DNA from: Limnohabitans sp.
Lineage (GTDB): Bacteria; Pseudomonadota; Gammaproteobacteria; Burkholderiales; Burkholderiaceae_C
Length of the DNA stretch: 64,000 bases
Assembly: GCF_023910625.1 (NCBI RefSeq)
Contig: NZ_JAAVVW010000003.1
Coordinates: 2,232,001-2,296,000 of the forward strand
Direction of reading: 5' to 3'
The translations under genes were made by a program, and so were the position numbers. Under the pieces are notes generated by a model, which ran no database searches, had not been told where the DNA came from, and saw only the letters and a program-made list of their open reading frames with translations. Positions 34,663 to 45,349 of the stretch are shown in pieces. The number at the start of each line of letters is the position of its first letter. The first letter of the stretch is position 1.

Positions 34663-37600
34663 TGTCGTCCCGCGGACGCGGGTAACGCGTCGGATCGATC
34701 CGGTGAAGCAGCCAAGCTTGACGGCTTTGGGCGGCGCGCACGTTGCGGGCCTTCACATGGCCAAAGCCTCGCATGGACAGCGGCAGCGCCATGATGTCGC
34801 GCATCAACGCTTGATTTTTTGTGTTGACCAAGGGCAACAACTCTTGCACCAGTTGGATTTGGGCATCAATCAGATGACGTTCCATGCGCCGCTCGTGCGT
34901 GTAGCCAAACGGGTCCCATATCGTGCCGCGCAACACCTTTGCCTTGGCCAGAAGCCCCAACACTGGGCGCATCCAGGCACCCAAGGTGACTTTGCGTGGT
35001 GCTTTTCCATCTGATTCTTTAAACAGCGCGGGCGGTGACATGTGAAAGGCCAGCCGGTAATCGCCCTCAAACTGCGCATCGAGTTGCGCTTGGAAGGCCT
35101 TGTCACTGAACAACCTGGCAACTTCGTATTCATCCTTGTAGCTCATCAATTTGTGCAGGCTACGCGCCACCGTCATGCTCAAGGTGTCATCTGACAAGCC
35201 GGCTGCTTGTATGGCCCGATGAACATCATTCATCAAGCGTGTGTAGCGTTGAGCCCAGCCATCGTTCTGATAGGCCGCTAGATGGTGGCTGGCCTGTTCG
35301 ATGTAGCTGTGCAGGTCTTCTTGTGTGGGATTTGCTGTCGCGGACACGCTCAATGCCATGGGATCTGCAGCGGCCAGTCGACCAACGGTGAAGGCTAGTA
35401 AGTTGGCTTCCACGGCGACGTTGTTCAAACGGATGGCCTGCTCCAGCGCCGCCAAGCTGACAGGCACTAGCCCACGCTGCCAGGCATAACCCATTGCCAA
35501 GATGTTGGCGGCCAGTGTGTCGCCCAGTACCTGCTCAGCCAGTGCCTGAGCATCAAAGGTTTCTACCTGCGCATTGCCTGCAGAAAAGCGTATTTTTTCT
35601 ACCAACAAGTTGGTTTGCACTTGCGCATCCGGGTTGCGCACAGCATCGGCAACAGGTGTTTCATGCACATTCACCAGCACGCGTGTACGCCCATGGCGAA
35701 TCGTTTGAAGTGCTTCAGGAGAAGCAGCCACCACCGCATCGCATGCCAGCAAGGCATCCGCTTGTTGGGTATCGATGCGCACTTGGTTGAGCAGTTCTCG
35801 TGTGGGAGCTATGCGTACAAAACTGAGCACAGAGCCACCTTTTTGGGCAAAGCCCATGAAGTCAAGCACGCTGGCGTGCTGCCCTTGCAGGTGCGCTGCC
35901 ATGGCAATGACTGCGCCCACCGTCACCACGCCGGTGCCGCCCACGCCAGTGATCAGCAAGTCCCAGGGGCTATCGGTGCTGCGAGGATGGATGTCAGGCA
36001 AGCGTGCAGCGTGTGCCATGAACTGCTGTCGCGCCTGCGGTGATGCGCCCGTCTTGCGACGCAAACGACCACCGATCACGCTGACAAAACTCGGGCAAAA
36101 ACCATTGGCACAAGAGTAATCCTTGTTGCAATGCGTCTGGTCGATCTTGCGCTTGCGACCCCATGGCGTCTCCTGCGGCAGCACAGCTACGCAATTGCTT
36201 TGCACACCGCAGTCACCACAGCCTTCACATACCCCTTCGTGGATCATCAGGCGACGCGCTGGATCGCTCAGCTCACCTTTCTTGCGGCGTCGACGTTTTT
36301 CGGCGGCGCAGGTCTGCTCATAAATCAGCACTGAAACACCCGTCAATTCGCGCAAATTGCGTTGTACCATGTCCAATTCTTCACGCGGATGAAATGTGGC
36401 GATTGACGGAAAACGGCTTTTGACGGCGTTAAATTTTGTGATGTCATCGCTCACGATCGCCACCGCCGCAACGCCTTCGCTCTCAACCTGGCGCGCAATG
36501 GCATCTACGCTGATGACACCATCGACGGGTTGCCCGCCTGTCATCGCCACCGCATCGTTGAACAAAATTTTGTATGTGATGCGGCACTTGGCCGCAACCG
36601 CTTGCCGAATGGCGAGGTAGCCCGAGTGGTAATACGTACCGTCGCCCAGATTCTGGAAGACATGCGGCGTGCGAGTAAAGCGCGAGTGCGAGACCCAGTC
36701 CACACCTTCGCCTCCCATCTGGATCAGGCCAGCGGTGTCGCGTTCCATCCAGTTGGCCATGAAGTGGCAGCCAATGCCTGCGCGCGCGGTGGAGCCTTCG
36801 GGCACTTTTGTTGATGTGTTGTGTGGGCAGCCAGCACAAAAGTATGGCAGCCGCTTGACCGCATCGCTGGCGTTACTCAGCATGTCTGCGGGCACGAAGT
36901 CGAGCACCTTCAGATGCGAAATATTCAGCGCCACTAACGTGTGCTGTTGTAACCAGTCAGCCACTTGCACGATCAGACGAGAGGGGCGCAATTCGCCCAA
37001 CGCTGACAAGAGCGCCTGACCTTGTGCATCGCGTTTGCCCACGATGACAGGCCGCGAAGGCGCGTTGTAAAACAGATCGCGCAATTGTTGCTCGACGATG
37101 GGCGCTTTTTCTTCGATCACCAGAATCTCCCGAAGGCCTTGTGCAAAGGCATGCATACGGGTGGTTTCGATCGGGAAGGTCAAGCCTAACTTGATCACGC
37201 GCACACCAGCAGCAGCCAGTGAGGCTTCGCTCAGGCCCAATCGCCGGAACACTTCCATCAAATCATGGTGGGCCTTGCCCGCTGTGACAATACCAATGTG
37301 GGCCTGCGGGCTGACGATCACCTGGCGGTCAATGCTGTTCACTTGTGCGAAGGCGACCACCGCGCTCAGCTTGTCGTGTAGGCGCGATTCGAGACGCAAA
37401 GACGGCAAATCAGGCCAGCGGTAATGCAGGCCATCGGCAGGTGCAACATGTCCCGTCAGGTCTTGTACTTCTTGTGGTCGCTTCCAAAGACCCAGCTGCG
37501 CGTTGATGGCGTCCAGATCCACCGTTGTGCTGCTTTCCACCACTTCTGACAACGCGGTCAGGCCCACCCAGGCACCCGAATAACGTGATAAGGCAAAGCC

Positions 37601-38191
37601 ATACAAGCCAAAGCTCACCAGCTCCGTGACATCAGCTGGCGAGACCACTGGCATGTGCCACGATTGAAACACCTGGTCGCTCTGATGCGGCATGGACGAG
37701 GACACGCAGCCATGGTCATCGCCCGCCACCACCAACACACCACCGTGCGGTGACGAGCCGTAGGCGTTGCCGTGTTTGAGAGCATCCCCTGCGCGGTCCA
37801 CCCCCGGGCCTTTGCCGTACCACAGACCGAATACACCATCGACCGTGCGCTCTGGGTCGGATTCCACGCGCTGCGTCCCCAGCACCTGAGTGGCTCCCAG
37901 CTCTTCGTTGATGGCAGGCACAAACTCGATACCCGCATTCTTGAACTGTTCACCTTGTTTCCAGATGACCTGATCAACCATGCCCAGTGGCGAGCCCCTG
38001 TAGCCGCTGATGAAACCTCGGGTGTTCCATTGCTGGCTTTCGTCGTAACGGCGCTGCATCAGCACCAACCGCACCAGCGCCTGCGTGCCCGACAAAAAGA
38101 CCACACCCTGCGACGCCCAGACGTTGTCCATGAGCTGGTAATCGCGCAAAACCGCAGGATTGGCGGCATGGGTCAGGGGGTTGTTGATCAT
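34619..38191 (-). CDS. Indolepyruvate ferredoxin oxidoreductase-family protein (alpha-beta-gamma fusion)
   Basis: The 1190-aa protein joins the TPP pyrimidine domain (about 30-250: GTQALVRLVLMQRR, FISGYRGSPLGMVDQ), a TPP-binding domain (GIGCHFMANWM, LGDGTYYHSG, ILFNDAVAMTGGQP), a 4Fe-4S cluster region (CEGCGDCGVQSNC ... CNKDYSCANGFCPSF), a gamma domain (LITGVGGTGVVTVGAVIAMAA) and a C-terminal DUF6537 region. It oxidises aryl- or branched-chain 2-oxo acids to acyl-CoA with ferredoxin as acceptor, in amino acid breakdown. Divergent Lrp-type gene 117 bp away is the likely regulator. Confidence 0.92.
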   Translation of the reverse strand: MINNPLTHAANPAVLRDYQLMDNVWASQGVVFLSGTQALVRLVLMQRRYDESQQWNTRGFISGYRGSPLGMVDQVIWKQGEQFKNAGIEFVPAINEELGATQVLGTQRVESDPERTVDGVFGLWYGKGPGVDRAGDALKHGNAYGSSPHGGVLVVAGDDHGCVSSSMPHQSDQVFQSWHMPVVSPADVTELVSFGLYGFALSRYSGAWVGLTALSEVVESSTTVDLDAINAQLGLWKRPQEVQDLTGHVAPADGLHYRWPDLPSLRLESRLHDKLSAVVAFAQVNSIDRQVIVSPQAHIGIVTAGKAHHDLMEVFRRLGLSEASLAAAGVRVIKLGLTFPIETTRMHAFAQGLREILVIEEKAPIVEQQLRDLFYNAPSRPVIVGKRDAQGQALLSALGELRPSRLIVQVADWLQQHTLVALNISHLKVLDFVPADMLSNASDAVKRLPYFCAGCPHNTSTKVPEGSTARAGIGCHFMANWMERDTAGLIQMGGEGVDWVSHSRFTRTPHVFQNLGDGTYYHSGYLAIRQAVAAKCRITYKILFNDAVAMTGGQPVDGVISVDAIARQVESEGVAAVAIVSDDITKFNAVKSRFPSIATFHPREELDMVQRNLRELTGVSVLIYEQTCAAEKRRRRKKGELSDPARRLMIHEGVCEGCGDCGVQSNCVAVLPQETPWGRKRKIDQTHCNKDYSCANGFCPSFVSVIGGRLRRKTGASPQARQQFMAHAARLPDIHPRSTDSPWDLLITGVGGTGVVTVGAVIAMAAHLQGQHASVLDFMGFAQKGGSVLSFVRIAPTRELLNQVRIDTQQADALLACDAVVAASPEALQTIRHGRTRVLVNVHETPVADAVRNPDAQVQTNLLVEKIRFSAGNAQVETFDAQALAEQVLGDTLAANILAMGYAWQRGLVPVSLAALEQAIRLNNVAVEANLLAFTVGRLAAADPMALSVSATANPTQEDLHSYIEQASHHLAAYQNDGWAQRYTRLMNDVHRAIQAAGLSDDTLSMTVARSLHKLMSYKDEYEVARLFSDKAFQAQLDAQFEGDYRLAFHMSPPALFKESDGKAPRKVTLGAWMRPVLGLLAKAKVLRGTIWDPFGYTHERRMERHLIDAQIQLVQELLPLVNTKNQALMRDIMALPLSMRGFGHVKARNVRAAQSRQAWLLHRIDPTRYPRPRDDNGLQQLRGVPIRSV

Positions 38192-38236
38192 GGGTGCCTC
38201 CGTATTTGTGGAGCAAGAATAGACCCTCTATTTGCG

Positions 38237-38290
38237 AATAAAAACCTTATTCAGACCGTTCCAGCATCCAAGTGAGAATGAAATTCTCAA
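38237..38290. promoter_or_regulatory. Two palindromes between the oxidoreductase and lrp-like genes
   Basis: GAATAA-aaacc-TTATTC (38237-38253) and the perfect TGAGAAT-gaa-ATTCTCA (38274-38290) lie in the 117-bp divergent space. Lrp/AsnC proteins bind such AT-rich dyads, so these are candidate sites for the adjacent regulator. Confidence 0.55.
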
Positions 38291-38308
38291 AATCAATACA
38301 ATTAAAGA

Positions 38309-38764
38309 ATGAAAGACGTTTATAGCTTGAAAATCCTCGAATCCTTGCTACAGGATTCGCGTATGACCGTGCAGCAAATCTCAGAGCGGGTAGGTCTGTC
38401 CACCACGCCATGCTGGAAACGCATCAAGGAGATGGAGAGCCAAGGCGTCATCACCGGCTACACCGTTCAGGTGGACCGCAAAAAGGTAGGGCTGAATTTG
38501 ATGGTGATGGCCGATATCAACCTATCCCAGCACACTGAAAAAACAGTGGCCGAATTTGAGGCGGCTGTGCAGGCTTCGCCTCACATCGTGCACTGTTATT
38601 CCACCACGGGCCAATCAGACTATGTGTTGACCATCATGGCGCAAGATATCGAGGCGTATGAACACTTCCTGATGAAAACTTTGTTTAAGCTGCCCGCAGT
38701 GGCGCATGTGCGTTCGAGCATCGTGTTGCGGGATATCAAACAGGTTTCAGTGCTGCCGCTTTGA
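38309..38764 (+). CDS. Lrp/AsnC-family regulator
   Basis: The 151-aa protein has an N-terminal HTH (LKILESLLQDSRMTVQQISERVGLSTTPCWKRIKEMESQGVITGYT) and a RAM domain (LNLMVMADINLSQHTEKTVAEFEAAVQASPHIVHCYSTTGQSDYVLTIMAQDIEAYEHF). It probably senses an amino acid and controls the divergent 2-oxoacid ferredoxin oxidoreductase. The start at 38309 is the family start. Confidence 0.92.
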   Translation: MKDVYSLKILESLLQDSRMTVQQISERVGLSTTPCWKRIKEMESQGVITGYTVQVDRKKVGLNLMVMADINLSQHTEKTVAEFEAAVQASPHIVHCYSTTGQSDYVLTIMAQDIEAYEHFLMKTLFKLPAVAHVRSSIVLRDIKQVSVLPL

Positions 38765-38910
38765 ACAAGTCATTGCTTTAGATTTCGGGTAATGGCCGTT
38801 TCCTGGCTGGTGCACGGCGGGTCGCTATTAACGCAAACAAGTTGACGTCTCGGGAAATATGACCGAGCCGCTTTGGGTCGCAAGCCGAAGTAGTGCCAAC
38901 CGACCCACAC

Positions 38911-39078
38911 TCACTTCGCCATCGAACAATGCCCGCCACTGGTGGCCTGGCCTGAACCCGCCGCGATCAACGGGGGTTCATTGCGCAGGTCCACCGGGGC
39001 CGAGACCATGAAGTCCCAACTCAAAAAGGCAGCCAGGCCGAGCCAGAAAACCGCTTGTAATTGGTGCGTGGTGCTCAT
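38911..39078 (-). CDS. Small membrane protein next to the YeeE/YedE gene
   Basis: ATG 39078 after AAGGAGG gives 55 aa with one hydrophobic helix (HQLQAVFWLGLAAFLSWDFMVSAP) and a Gly/Cys/His tail (GSGQATSGGHCSMAK). It begins ten bases after the transporter stop on the same strand, so it is co-transcribed with it. No family recognised; it may be a small subunit of the sulfur transporter. Confidence 0.6.
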   Translation of the reverse strand: MSTTHQLQAVFWLGLAAFLSWDFMVSAPVDLRNEPPLIAAGSGQATSGGHCSMAK

Positions 39079-39088
39079 GCGGCCTCCT

Positions 39089-40162
39089 TCAAAATTGGTA
39101 ATGGCGGCGCACGCGCACACCGATCAACGTGCCTGCAAAAGCCAGGGGCACCCAGATCCAGCCGTGCAAGCTGCCAGTAGAGATGCCGCTGAGCATGGCG
39201 CCGATGTTGCAGCCAAAGGCCAAGCGCGAGCTGTAGCCCATGACGAACCCGGCAATCAGGCCAATCACCCATTGCTGGGTGGTCAAAGGCGTGCTGTTGG
39301 AGGCGGCTTTGGCCGAGACCCACAACGCACCGCCCAAGATGCCGATGTTGGTGATGGTGGTCACGTCCATGAACACGGTTTGTGTCAGGCGTTGCGCATT
39401 GCCCGCCTGGCCCCAAAAGGCATTGGCCGTGGGGTCAAAAGCGCCCAGCGCCACCGACACCTTGGCGGCCCACAGGCCAAAGCCGTACACCACGCCCCAG
39501 GGCTGGCCCGCCAGCAACAAGTTGAGTGTGGCCAGCACCGCCAGCGCCACGGCACCCCAAAGCCAGCGTTTGTCCAGCCAGGTTTGGCCCGCGCCCACCC
39601 ACAGGCGCACCGCCACCAGCACGGCGGCCAGCAAAGCCAGCGTCAGGGCCAGCGCGCCGCCTGTGCCGTACGCGGCTGAAAAACTGACCGGGGCCATTTG
39701 GCCCAGCGACAGCCAGCTGTCCAGGTGCACCGATCCCAAAAAACTGCCCAGTGCAAACAGCGGCAAGATGCCCATGTTGAGGGGCACGCCCAAACCGGCT
39801 TTGTACAAAGTGCCCGAACCGCAGCCGTCGGCAATTTGCATGGTCAGCCCGAACACGAACGCACCCACCAGCAAGCTCACGCTGGGTGGCCCCAAAGCGG
39901 CTTGCAATTCAGAAAACTGCCCCAGCAGCGGCAGCGCCGCCAGGCTGGCCAGGGCCAGCAGCAGCACCTGCCCGGCAACGCCCTGGGGGTTGCGCTGCTC
40001 AATGAGTTGTCGCCAGCCGGTGGTGAAGCCAAAGCGCGCCCCCGCCAAAGCCGCGCCCATGCCCACGCCCACCAGCATCAGCACCGCCTGGCGGACGGAC
40101 ACGGACAGGGCTAAAAAGATGAAAAAAGCGGCCAGCAAGGCCGCTAAAGGAAGGCGTTTCAT
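39089..40162 (-). CDS. YeeE/YedE (TsuA-like) sulfur-compound transporter
   Basis: The 357-aa inner-membrane protein has about nine to ten segments. The conserved Cys motifs of the family are present: MQIADGCGSGTLYKAG and SRLAFGCNIGAMLSGI, used for thiosulfate (or related sulfur) relay. It follows a periplasmic rhodanese gene by nine bases, so both serve sulfane-sulfur handling. A selenium role, known for some YedE proteins, is possible but there is no direct sign. Confidence 0.9.
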   Translation of the reverse strand: MKRLPLAALLAAFFIFLALSVSVRQAVLMLVGVGMGAALAGARFGFTTGWRQLIEQRNPQGVAGQVLLLALASLAALPLLGQFSELQAALGPPSVSLLVGAFVFGLTMQIADGCGSGTLYKAGLGVPLNMGILPLFALGSFLGSVHLDSWLSLGQMAPVSFSAAYGTGGALALTLALLAAVLVAVRLWVGAGQTWLDKRWLWGAVALAVLATLNLLLAGQPWGVVYGFGLWAAKVSVALGAFDPTANAFWGQAGNAQRLTQTVFMDVTTITNIGILGGALWVSAKAASNSTPLTTQQWVIGLIAGFVMGYSSRLAFGCNIGAMLSGISTGSLHGWIWVPLAFAGTLIGVRVRRHYQF

Positions 40163-40171
40163 GATCCGAGT

Positions 40172-41122
40172 TTATTTGAAGGTTTTCTCAGCCCAGAACT
40201 TGGCGTCGATCAAGAGCTGCTTGGGGCGGCTGGGCACGTTGGCCATGGGCAGGCCGTTGGGGTCTTTCGACCATTCGACCATGGAGCCGGCGTAAAGCTT
40301 CACGTTTTTCTGGCCCAGCACTTCGGACATGGCAAACCAGTTGGTCGCCGCCCAGTGGCCGGTGTTGCAAAACGACACGGTCTCTTTGGCCGGATCGATG
40401 GGGCTGGACGCGGCCACTTTTTGGGCTTGGTCGGTGCTCACAAAGGTGGAGGTGCCGGGGGCAAACCATTTGTCGTGCTCGACGTTCACCGCGCCTTGCA
40501 AGGTGCCAGGCACGCTGGCCGCCACATGGCGGGTGTCGCCCTTGAAGAAGTCGGCCGGACGGGCGTCGATCAGGGCGGCATCGCCCGACTTCACGCGGGC
40601 CACCAGCTCTTCTTTGGTGGCCACCAAGCTTTTGTCGATTTGCGGCTGGAAGCTGCTGGCAGCGACTTGCACGGCCGTGTTGTTTTGCGGCAGGCCCGCC
40701 GTGGTCCAAGCCCGAACGCCGCCGTTGAGCACCGACAGCTCTTTGAGGCCCAGCACTTTGAGGGTCCAGTAGACGCGAGCAGAAGCGCCGAAGTCGGTGG
40801 CGTCTGCACCGCTGGACACCACCACCGCGTGGGTGCTGGGCGTGAGGCCCAGGCTTTGCACCAAGGTGGTCAACTTGGGCAGGCCAGGCAACTCGCCGGG
40901 GTTATTGGCCGGGCCGCGCCAGGTGCCATAGGGCGCATTCACCGCGCCAGGGATGTGGTTGGCGGCATACGATTTGGGGTCGCGGATATCGATCACGCGC
41001 ACGTTGGCGTCGGACAACTTGGCTTGCAACTCGGCAGGGCTGAGCAGGGGCTGAGCTGCCAGGGCGTTGGCGCTGAAGCTGGCGGCCGACAAGGCCAGGA
41101 CCAAAGCACAGAAGTGTTTCAT
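40172..41122 (-). CDS. Periplasmic thiosulfate sulfurtransferase (tandem rhodanese)
   Basis: Start ATG 41122 gives 316 aa with a signal peptide (FCALVLALSAASFSANALAA). Two rhodanese domains follow. The first (about 30-150) has VVSSGADAT where the active loop would be, without Cys. The second (about 170-300) has the active FCNTGHWA loop with Cys. This is the usual inactive-active layout. It transfers sulfane sulfur, probably handing it to the YeeE-type transporter encoded next. Confidence 0.9.
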   Translation of the reverse strand: MKHFCALVLALSAASFSANALAAQPLLSPAELQAKLSDANVRVIDIRDPKSYAANHIPGAVNAPYGTWRGPANNPGELPGLPKLTTLVQSLGLTPSTHAVVVSSGADATDFGASARVYWTLKVLGLKELSVLNGGVRAWTTAGLPQNNTAVQVAASSFQPQIDKSLVATKEELVARVKSGDAALIDARPADFFKGDTRHVAASVPGTLQGAVNVEHDKWFAPGTSTFVSTDQAQKVAASSPIDPAKETVSFCNTGHWAATNWFAMSEVLGQKNVKLYAGSMVEWSKDPNGLPMANVPSRPKQLLIDAKFWAEKTFK

Positions 41123-41207
41123 GGGGTCGTTTCCTGAAAGAGAAGAGCAGAAGATGGCGCGATTGTGGTCAGCCTCCTCAGACATGGGAACGATTTTTTA
41201 GTTAGGT

Positions 41208-41229
41208 TTATATGCCGAAATGGATATAA
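41208..41229. promoter_or_regulatory. AT-rich inverted repeat upstream of the rhodanese gene
   Basis: TTATAT-gccgaaatgg-ATATAA has 6-bp arms and a 10-bp spacer in the space between the rhodanese gene (start 41122) and the MFS stop. It resembles sites of ArsR-type sulfide sensors (BigR/YgaV). Candidate operator only. Confidence 0.4.
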
Positions 41230-41248
41230 CGCCGCGTCGATGCAGGTT

Positions 41249-42469
41249 TCAGTGACGCGCCGTGCGGGCAAAACTTTGCGCTGCCCACAACGCGGCCGTG
41301 CCCAGCAAACTGGCCAGCAACAGCCACCACAGCGCCAGGGTGTAGCCGTGCTCTGGCGACCAAAGCAGGCCCAGCGTCAAGGGCGCAGCAGCGCGGGCCA
41401 GCGCAATCGGCACACCCAGTAAACCATTGAGCTGCCCGACATGCTGGCGGCTGACGTACTGCGCCATGGCCGTGCCCTTGACGATGGTGTTCATGCCATT
41501 GCCCAGGCCGTACAGCAGCACAAACACCAGCGAGGCGAGTGGGCTGAGCCCGCCAATCAGCAAAGCCAGCACGCCCGCCGGGACCAAAGTGGGAATCCAG
41601 CGGTTGGCGGCGTGAACGTCCCAATAACGCTCAAACACAAACAGCACCAAGCGCCCCAGCACTTGAATCACCCCGATGGCCGCCGGGATGGCAATCACCC
41701 AGGTGGGGGACAAGCCCGACTCTTGCAGCAAGGCGATCATGTGCGCGGGCAGTGCCGCAGTGACCGACATGGTGAGCACCATGAACAGCGCCAACAGCCA
41801 AAATGGCGCGTGGCGCAGGTGTTCGCGCACCGAGGCGGGTTGCACCGCGTCATGCGCAGCGGACTCGAGCGCCTTGAGCGGCGCGCCTTGCAGCAACCAG
41901 GCATGCAGTGGCGCGCAAACCAAGAACTGCAGCGCCGCCAGCGCCCACAGGGCTTGGCGCCAACCCCACAAATCCATCCACCAGGCAAACAACGGAATGA
42001 ACACCGTGCTGGCCAGCCCGCCCAAGAAGGTGAGTGTGATGATGGCGCGCCGAAAGTCCTGCGGAAAGCGGCGTGTGACCAACGCAAACACGGGTGTGTA
42101 AAGCGTGGCCGCCATGCCCAGGCCCAGCCAGATCCAGGCGGCATAAAACCCCGCCACCGTGGTGACGAAACTGTGCCCCACCAGGCCCACGCCAATCCAC
42201 AAGGAACCCAGCGTCATGACCCAACGCTCGCGCCCCGCATCGATCCAGCGCCCCACCCCATAGGCCATCAAACCTTCGGCCAGCAGTGCCAGGCTGAAAG
42301 CCAGCGAGGATTCGGCCCGGCTCATGCCCAGCTCGGCTTCCAGGGGCGTCATCAACAGTGAGAAGGTGTAAAAAACACTGCCCCAGGTGATGAGCTGGGG
42401 CAACGACAGCCAGATGCTGAAATGGCCCTGGCGGGTGACGCTCGCTGCTGATGGATCTGCGTGTGGCAT
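41249..42469 (-). CDS. MFS transporter
   Basis: Start ATG 42469 (MPHADPSAAS) gives 406 aa with twelve membrane segments; LITWGSVFYTFSLLMTPLEAELGMSRAESSLAFSLALLAEGLMAYGVGRWIDAGR contains the TM1-2 region and the loop motif. It belongs to the monocarboxylate/OFA-like group of the major facilitator superfamily. The upstream open frame to 42790 overlaps comM and is not coding. The substrate cannot be inferred. Confidence 0.85.
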   Translation of the reverse strand: MPHADPSAASVTRQGHFSIWLSLPQLITWGSVFYTFSLLMTPLEAELGMSRAESSLAFSLALLAEGLMAYGVGRWIDAGRERWVMTLGSLWIGVGLVGHSFVTTVAGFYAAWIWLGLGMAATLYTPVFALVTRRFPQDFRRAIITLTFLGGLASTVFIPLFAWWMDLWGWRQALWALAALQFLVCAPLHAWLLQGAPLKALESAAHDAVQPASVREHLRHAPFWLLALFMVLTMSVTAALPAHMIALLQESGLSPTWVIAIPAAIGVIQVLGRLVLFVFERYWDVHAANRWIPTLVPAGVLALLIGGLSPLASLVFVLLYGLGNGMNTIVKGTAMAQYVSRQHVGQLNGLLGVPIALARAAAPLTLGLLWSPEHGYTLALWWLLLASLLGTAALWAAQSFARTARH

Positions 42470-42491
42470 GGCCGGATTATCCGTGCCTGGC

Positions 42492-44024
42492 TCACTGCTC
42501 CTTGAGTACCCGCCGGTACTGCAATGCTTCGGCCACATGCGTGGTGGCAATGGTGTCGCTGCCCGCCAAGTCGGCGATGGTGCGGGCGACTTTGAGGCTG
42601 CGGTGTACGCTGCGGCCACTCCAGCCGAGTTTGACGGCGGCTTTTTGCAGCAAGGCGGTGGCGTTGTCGTCCAAGCGCGCTTGTGCGTCAATGGCCTGAC
42701 CTTGCAGGTCGGCGTTGGCGCAACCTTGGCGGGCCAGGGCGCGTTCGCGGGCGACCTGGCTGCGGGCCGCGATGGCGGTGGTGCTTTCACCGGGTGGGGC
42801 GTTCAGCAGGTCTTGCGCGGGTAGGCTGGGCACTTCGATGTGCAGGTCGATGCGGTCCAGCAGCGGGCCACTCAGCTTGCCTTGGTAGCGGCTGACCTGG
42901 TCGGGTGAGCAGCGGCAGGCCCGTGTGGCGCTGCCCAAATAGCCGCAAGGGCAGGGGTTCATGGCCGCGATCAACTGAAAGCGCGCCGGAAACTCGGCCC
43001 GCCGAGCGGCGCGGGCGATGGTGATGGTGCCCGTCTCCAGAGGTTCGCGCAGGGCCTCCAGCGCCGCACGCGGAAATTCGGGCAGCTCGTCCAGAAACAG
43101 CACACCGTGGTGCGCCAGTGAGATCTCGCCTGGGCGCGGTGGCGAGCCGCCGCCCACCAAGGCCACCGCGCTGGCCGAGTGGTGCGGCTGACCCGTGGGG
43201 CGTTGTGCCCAGCGCGTCAGGTCAAAACGCCCCGCCAGGCTGGCAATGGCTGCCGATTCCAAGGCGTCTTCGATGGCCATGGGCGGCAGCAAACCCGCAA
43301 AGCGCTGGGCCAGCATGGACTTGCCCGAACCCGGCGGGCCGACCATGAGCAGCGAATGGCCTCCGGCAGCGGCGATCTCCAGCACCCGTTTGATGCCGGC
43401 TTGGCCTTTCACATCGGCCAGGTCGGCATACCGTGGAGGGGTGTTCGGAGTGCTCGGTGCCATGCGGGCCCAGCCATCGCCGGGCTCTGGAAGAGCTTCG
43501 TTGGAGGGGGGCAAAAACTGTTGCACCACATCGAGCAGATGCCGTGCCCTGAACACTTCGGCATCGGGCACCAGCGCCGCTTCTTCGGCGCTGCCGGGTG
43601 GCAAGACCAGCCGCGTTCGAACTTGCTGCTGGCGCAGCACCAGGCTCATGGCCAGTGCGCCGCGCACTGGGCGCAGCTCACCCGACAGCGACAGCTCGCC
43701 TGCAAACTCGTAGCCCGCCAGTTTGCTGGCATCGATCTGCCCGCTGGCCGCCAAAATGCCCAGTGCGATCGGTAAGTCCAACCGACCCGAATCCTTGGGC
43801 AGGTCGGCTGGAGCCAGGTTCACGGTGATGCGTTTGTTGTGCGGAAAGTCCAGCCCGCTGTTTTGCAAGGCAGAGCGCACCCGTTCGCGGGCTTCTTTGA
43901 CTTCGACATCGGCCAAGCCCACCAGGGTAAAGCTGGGCAGACCATTGGCCAAGTGCACTTCGACGGTGACGGGTGGTGCCTGCAGACCGATCAGGGCGCG
44001 ACTTCGCACCAAACTGAGACTCAT
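42492..44024 (-). CDS. comM: ComM/YifB-family Mg-chelatase-like AAA+ ATPase
   Basis: Start ATG 44024 after GGAGGG gives 510 aa. An N-terminal Lon-protease-like domain (VEVHLANGLPSFTLVGLADVEVKEARERVRSAL, LPKDSGRLDLPIALGILAASG) precedes the AAA+ core: Walker A VGPPGSGKSML, Walker B GVLFLDELPEF, and the zinc-like NPCPCGYLG ... CRCSPDQ. ComM is a hexameric helicase promoting branch migration during natural transformation. Complete. Confidence 0.93.
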   Translation of the reverse strand: MSLSLVRSRALIGLQAPPVTVEVHLANGLPSFTLVGLADVEVKEARERVRSALQNSGLDFPHNKRITVNLAPADLPKDSGRLDLPIALGILAASGQIDASKLAGYEFAGELSLSGELRPVRGALAMSLVLRQQQVRTRLVLPPGSAEEAALVPDAEVFRARHLLDVVQQFLPPSNEALPEPGDGWARMAPSTPNTPPRYADLADVKGQAGIKRVLEIAAAGGHSLLMVGPPGSGKSMLAQRFAGLLPPMAIEDALESAAIASLAGRFDLTRWAQRPTGQPHHSASAVALVGGGSPPRPGEISLAHHGVLFLDELPEFPRAALEALREPLETGTITIARAARRAEFPARFQLIAAMNPCPCGYLGSATRACRCSPDQVSRYQGKLSGPLLDRIDLHIEVPSLPAQDLLNAPPGESTTAIAARSQVARERALARQGCANADLQGQAIDAQARLDDNATALLQKAAVKLGWSGRSVHRSLKVARTIADLAGSDTIATTHVAEALQYRRVLKEQ

Positions 44025-44165
44025 AAACCCTCCTTGCCCTGTTTTGGTGCAATTTTGCGTGTCCTGTGGCGCAGTCCCGGCGCAAAGAACTTGTTGGAAT
44101 GCCATTCAAGCATGCACGGGTGAGGAATGCATGGGGAAAACCCCGAACGTTGACGCTGGGGTGGA

Positions 44166-44183
44166 TTGGCACGGTCCGTGCTT
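44166..44183 (+). promoter_or_regulatory. Sigma-54 promoter of the torF-glnK-amtB operon
   Basis: TTGGCACGGTCCGTGCTT has the -24 GG (44168-44169) and -12 GC (44180-44181) separated by exactly ten bases, close to the TGGCACG-N4-TTGC consensus. It lies 37 bp before the TorF ATG. A TGGTGCA half-site at 44045-44051 could belong to an NtrC enhancer. This predicts nitrogen-starvation control. Confidence 0.75.
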
Positions 44184-44219
44184 GAATGGCTTGTCCTTTT
44201 TTGCTTACAGGAGCTTTCC

Positions 44220-45327
<1,108 letters not shown>

Positions 45328-45349
45328 TCGATCAGAAAGAGAGTCATTG

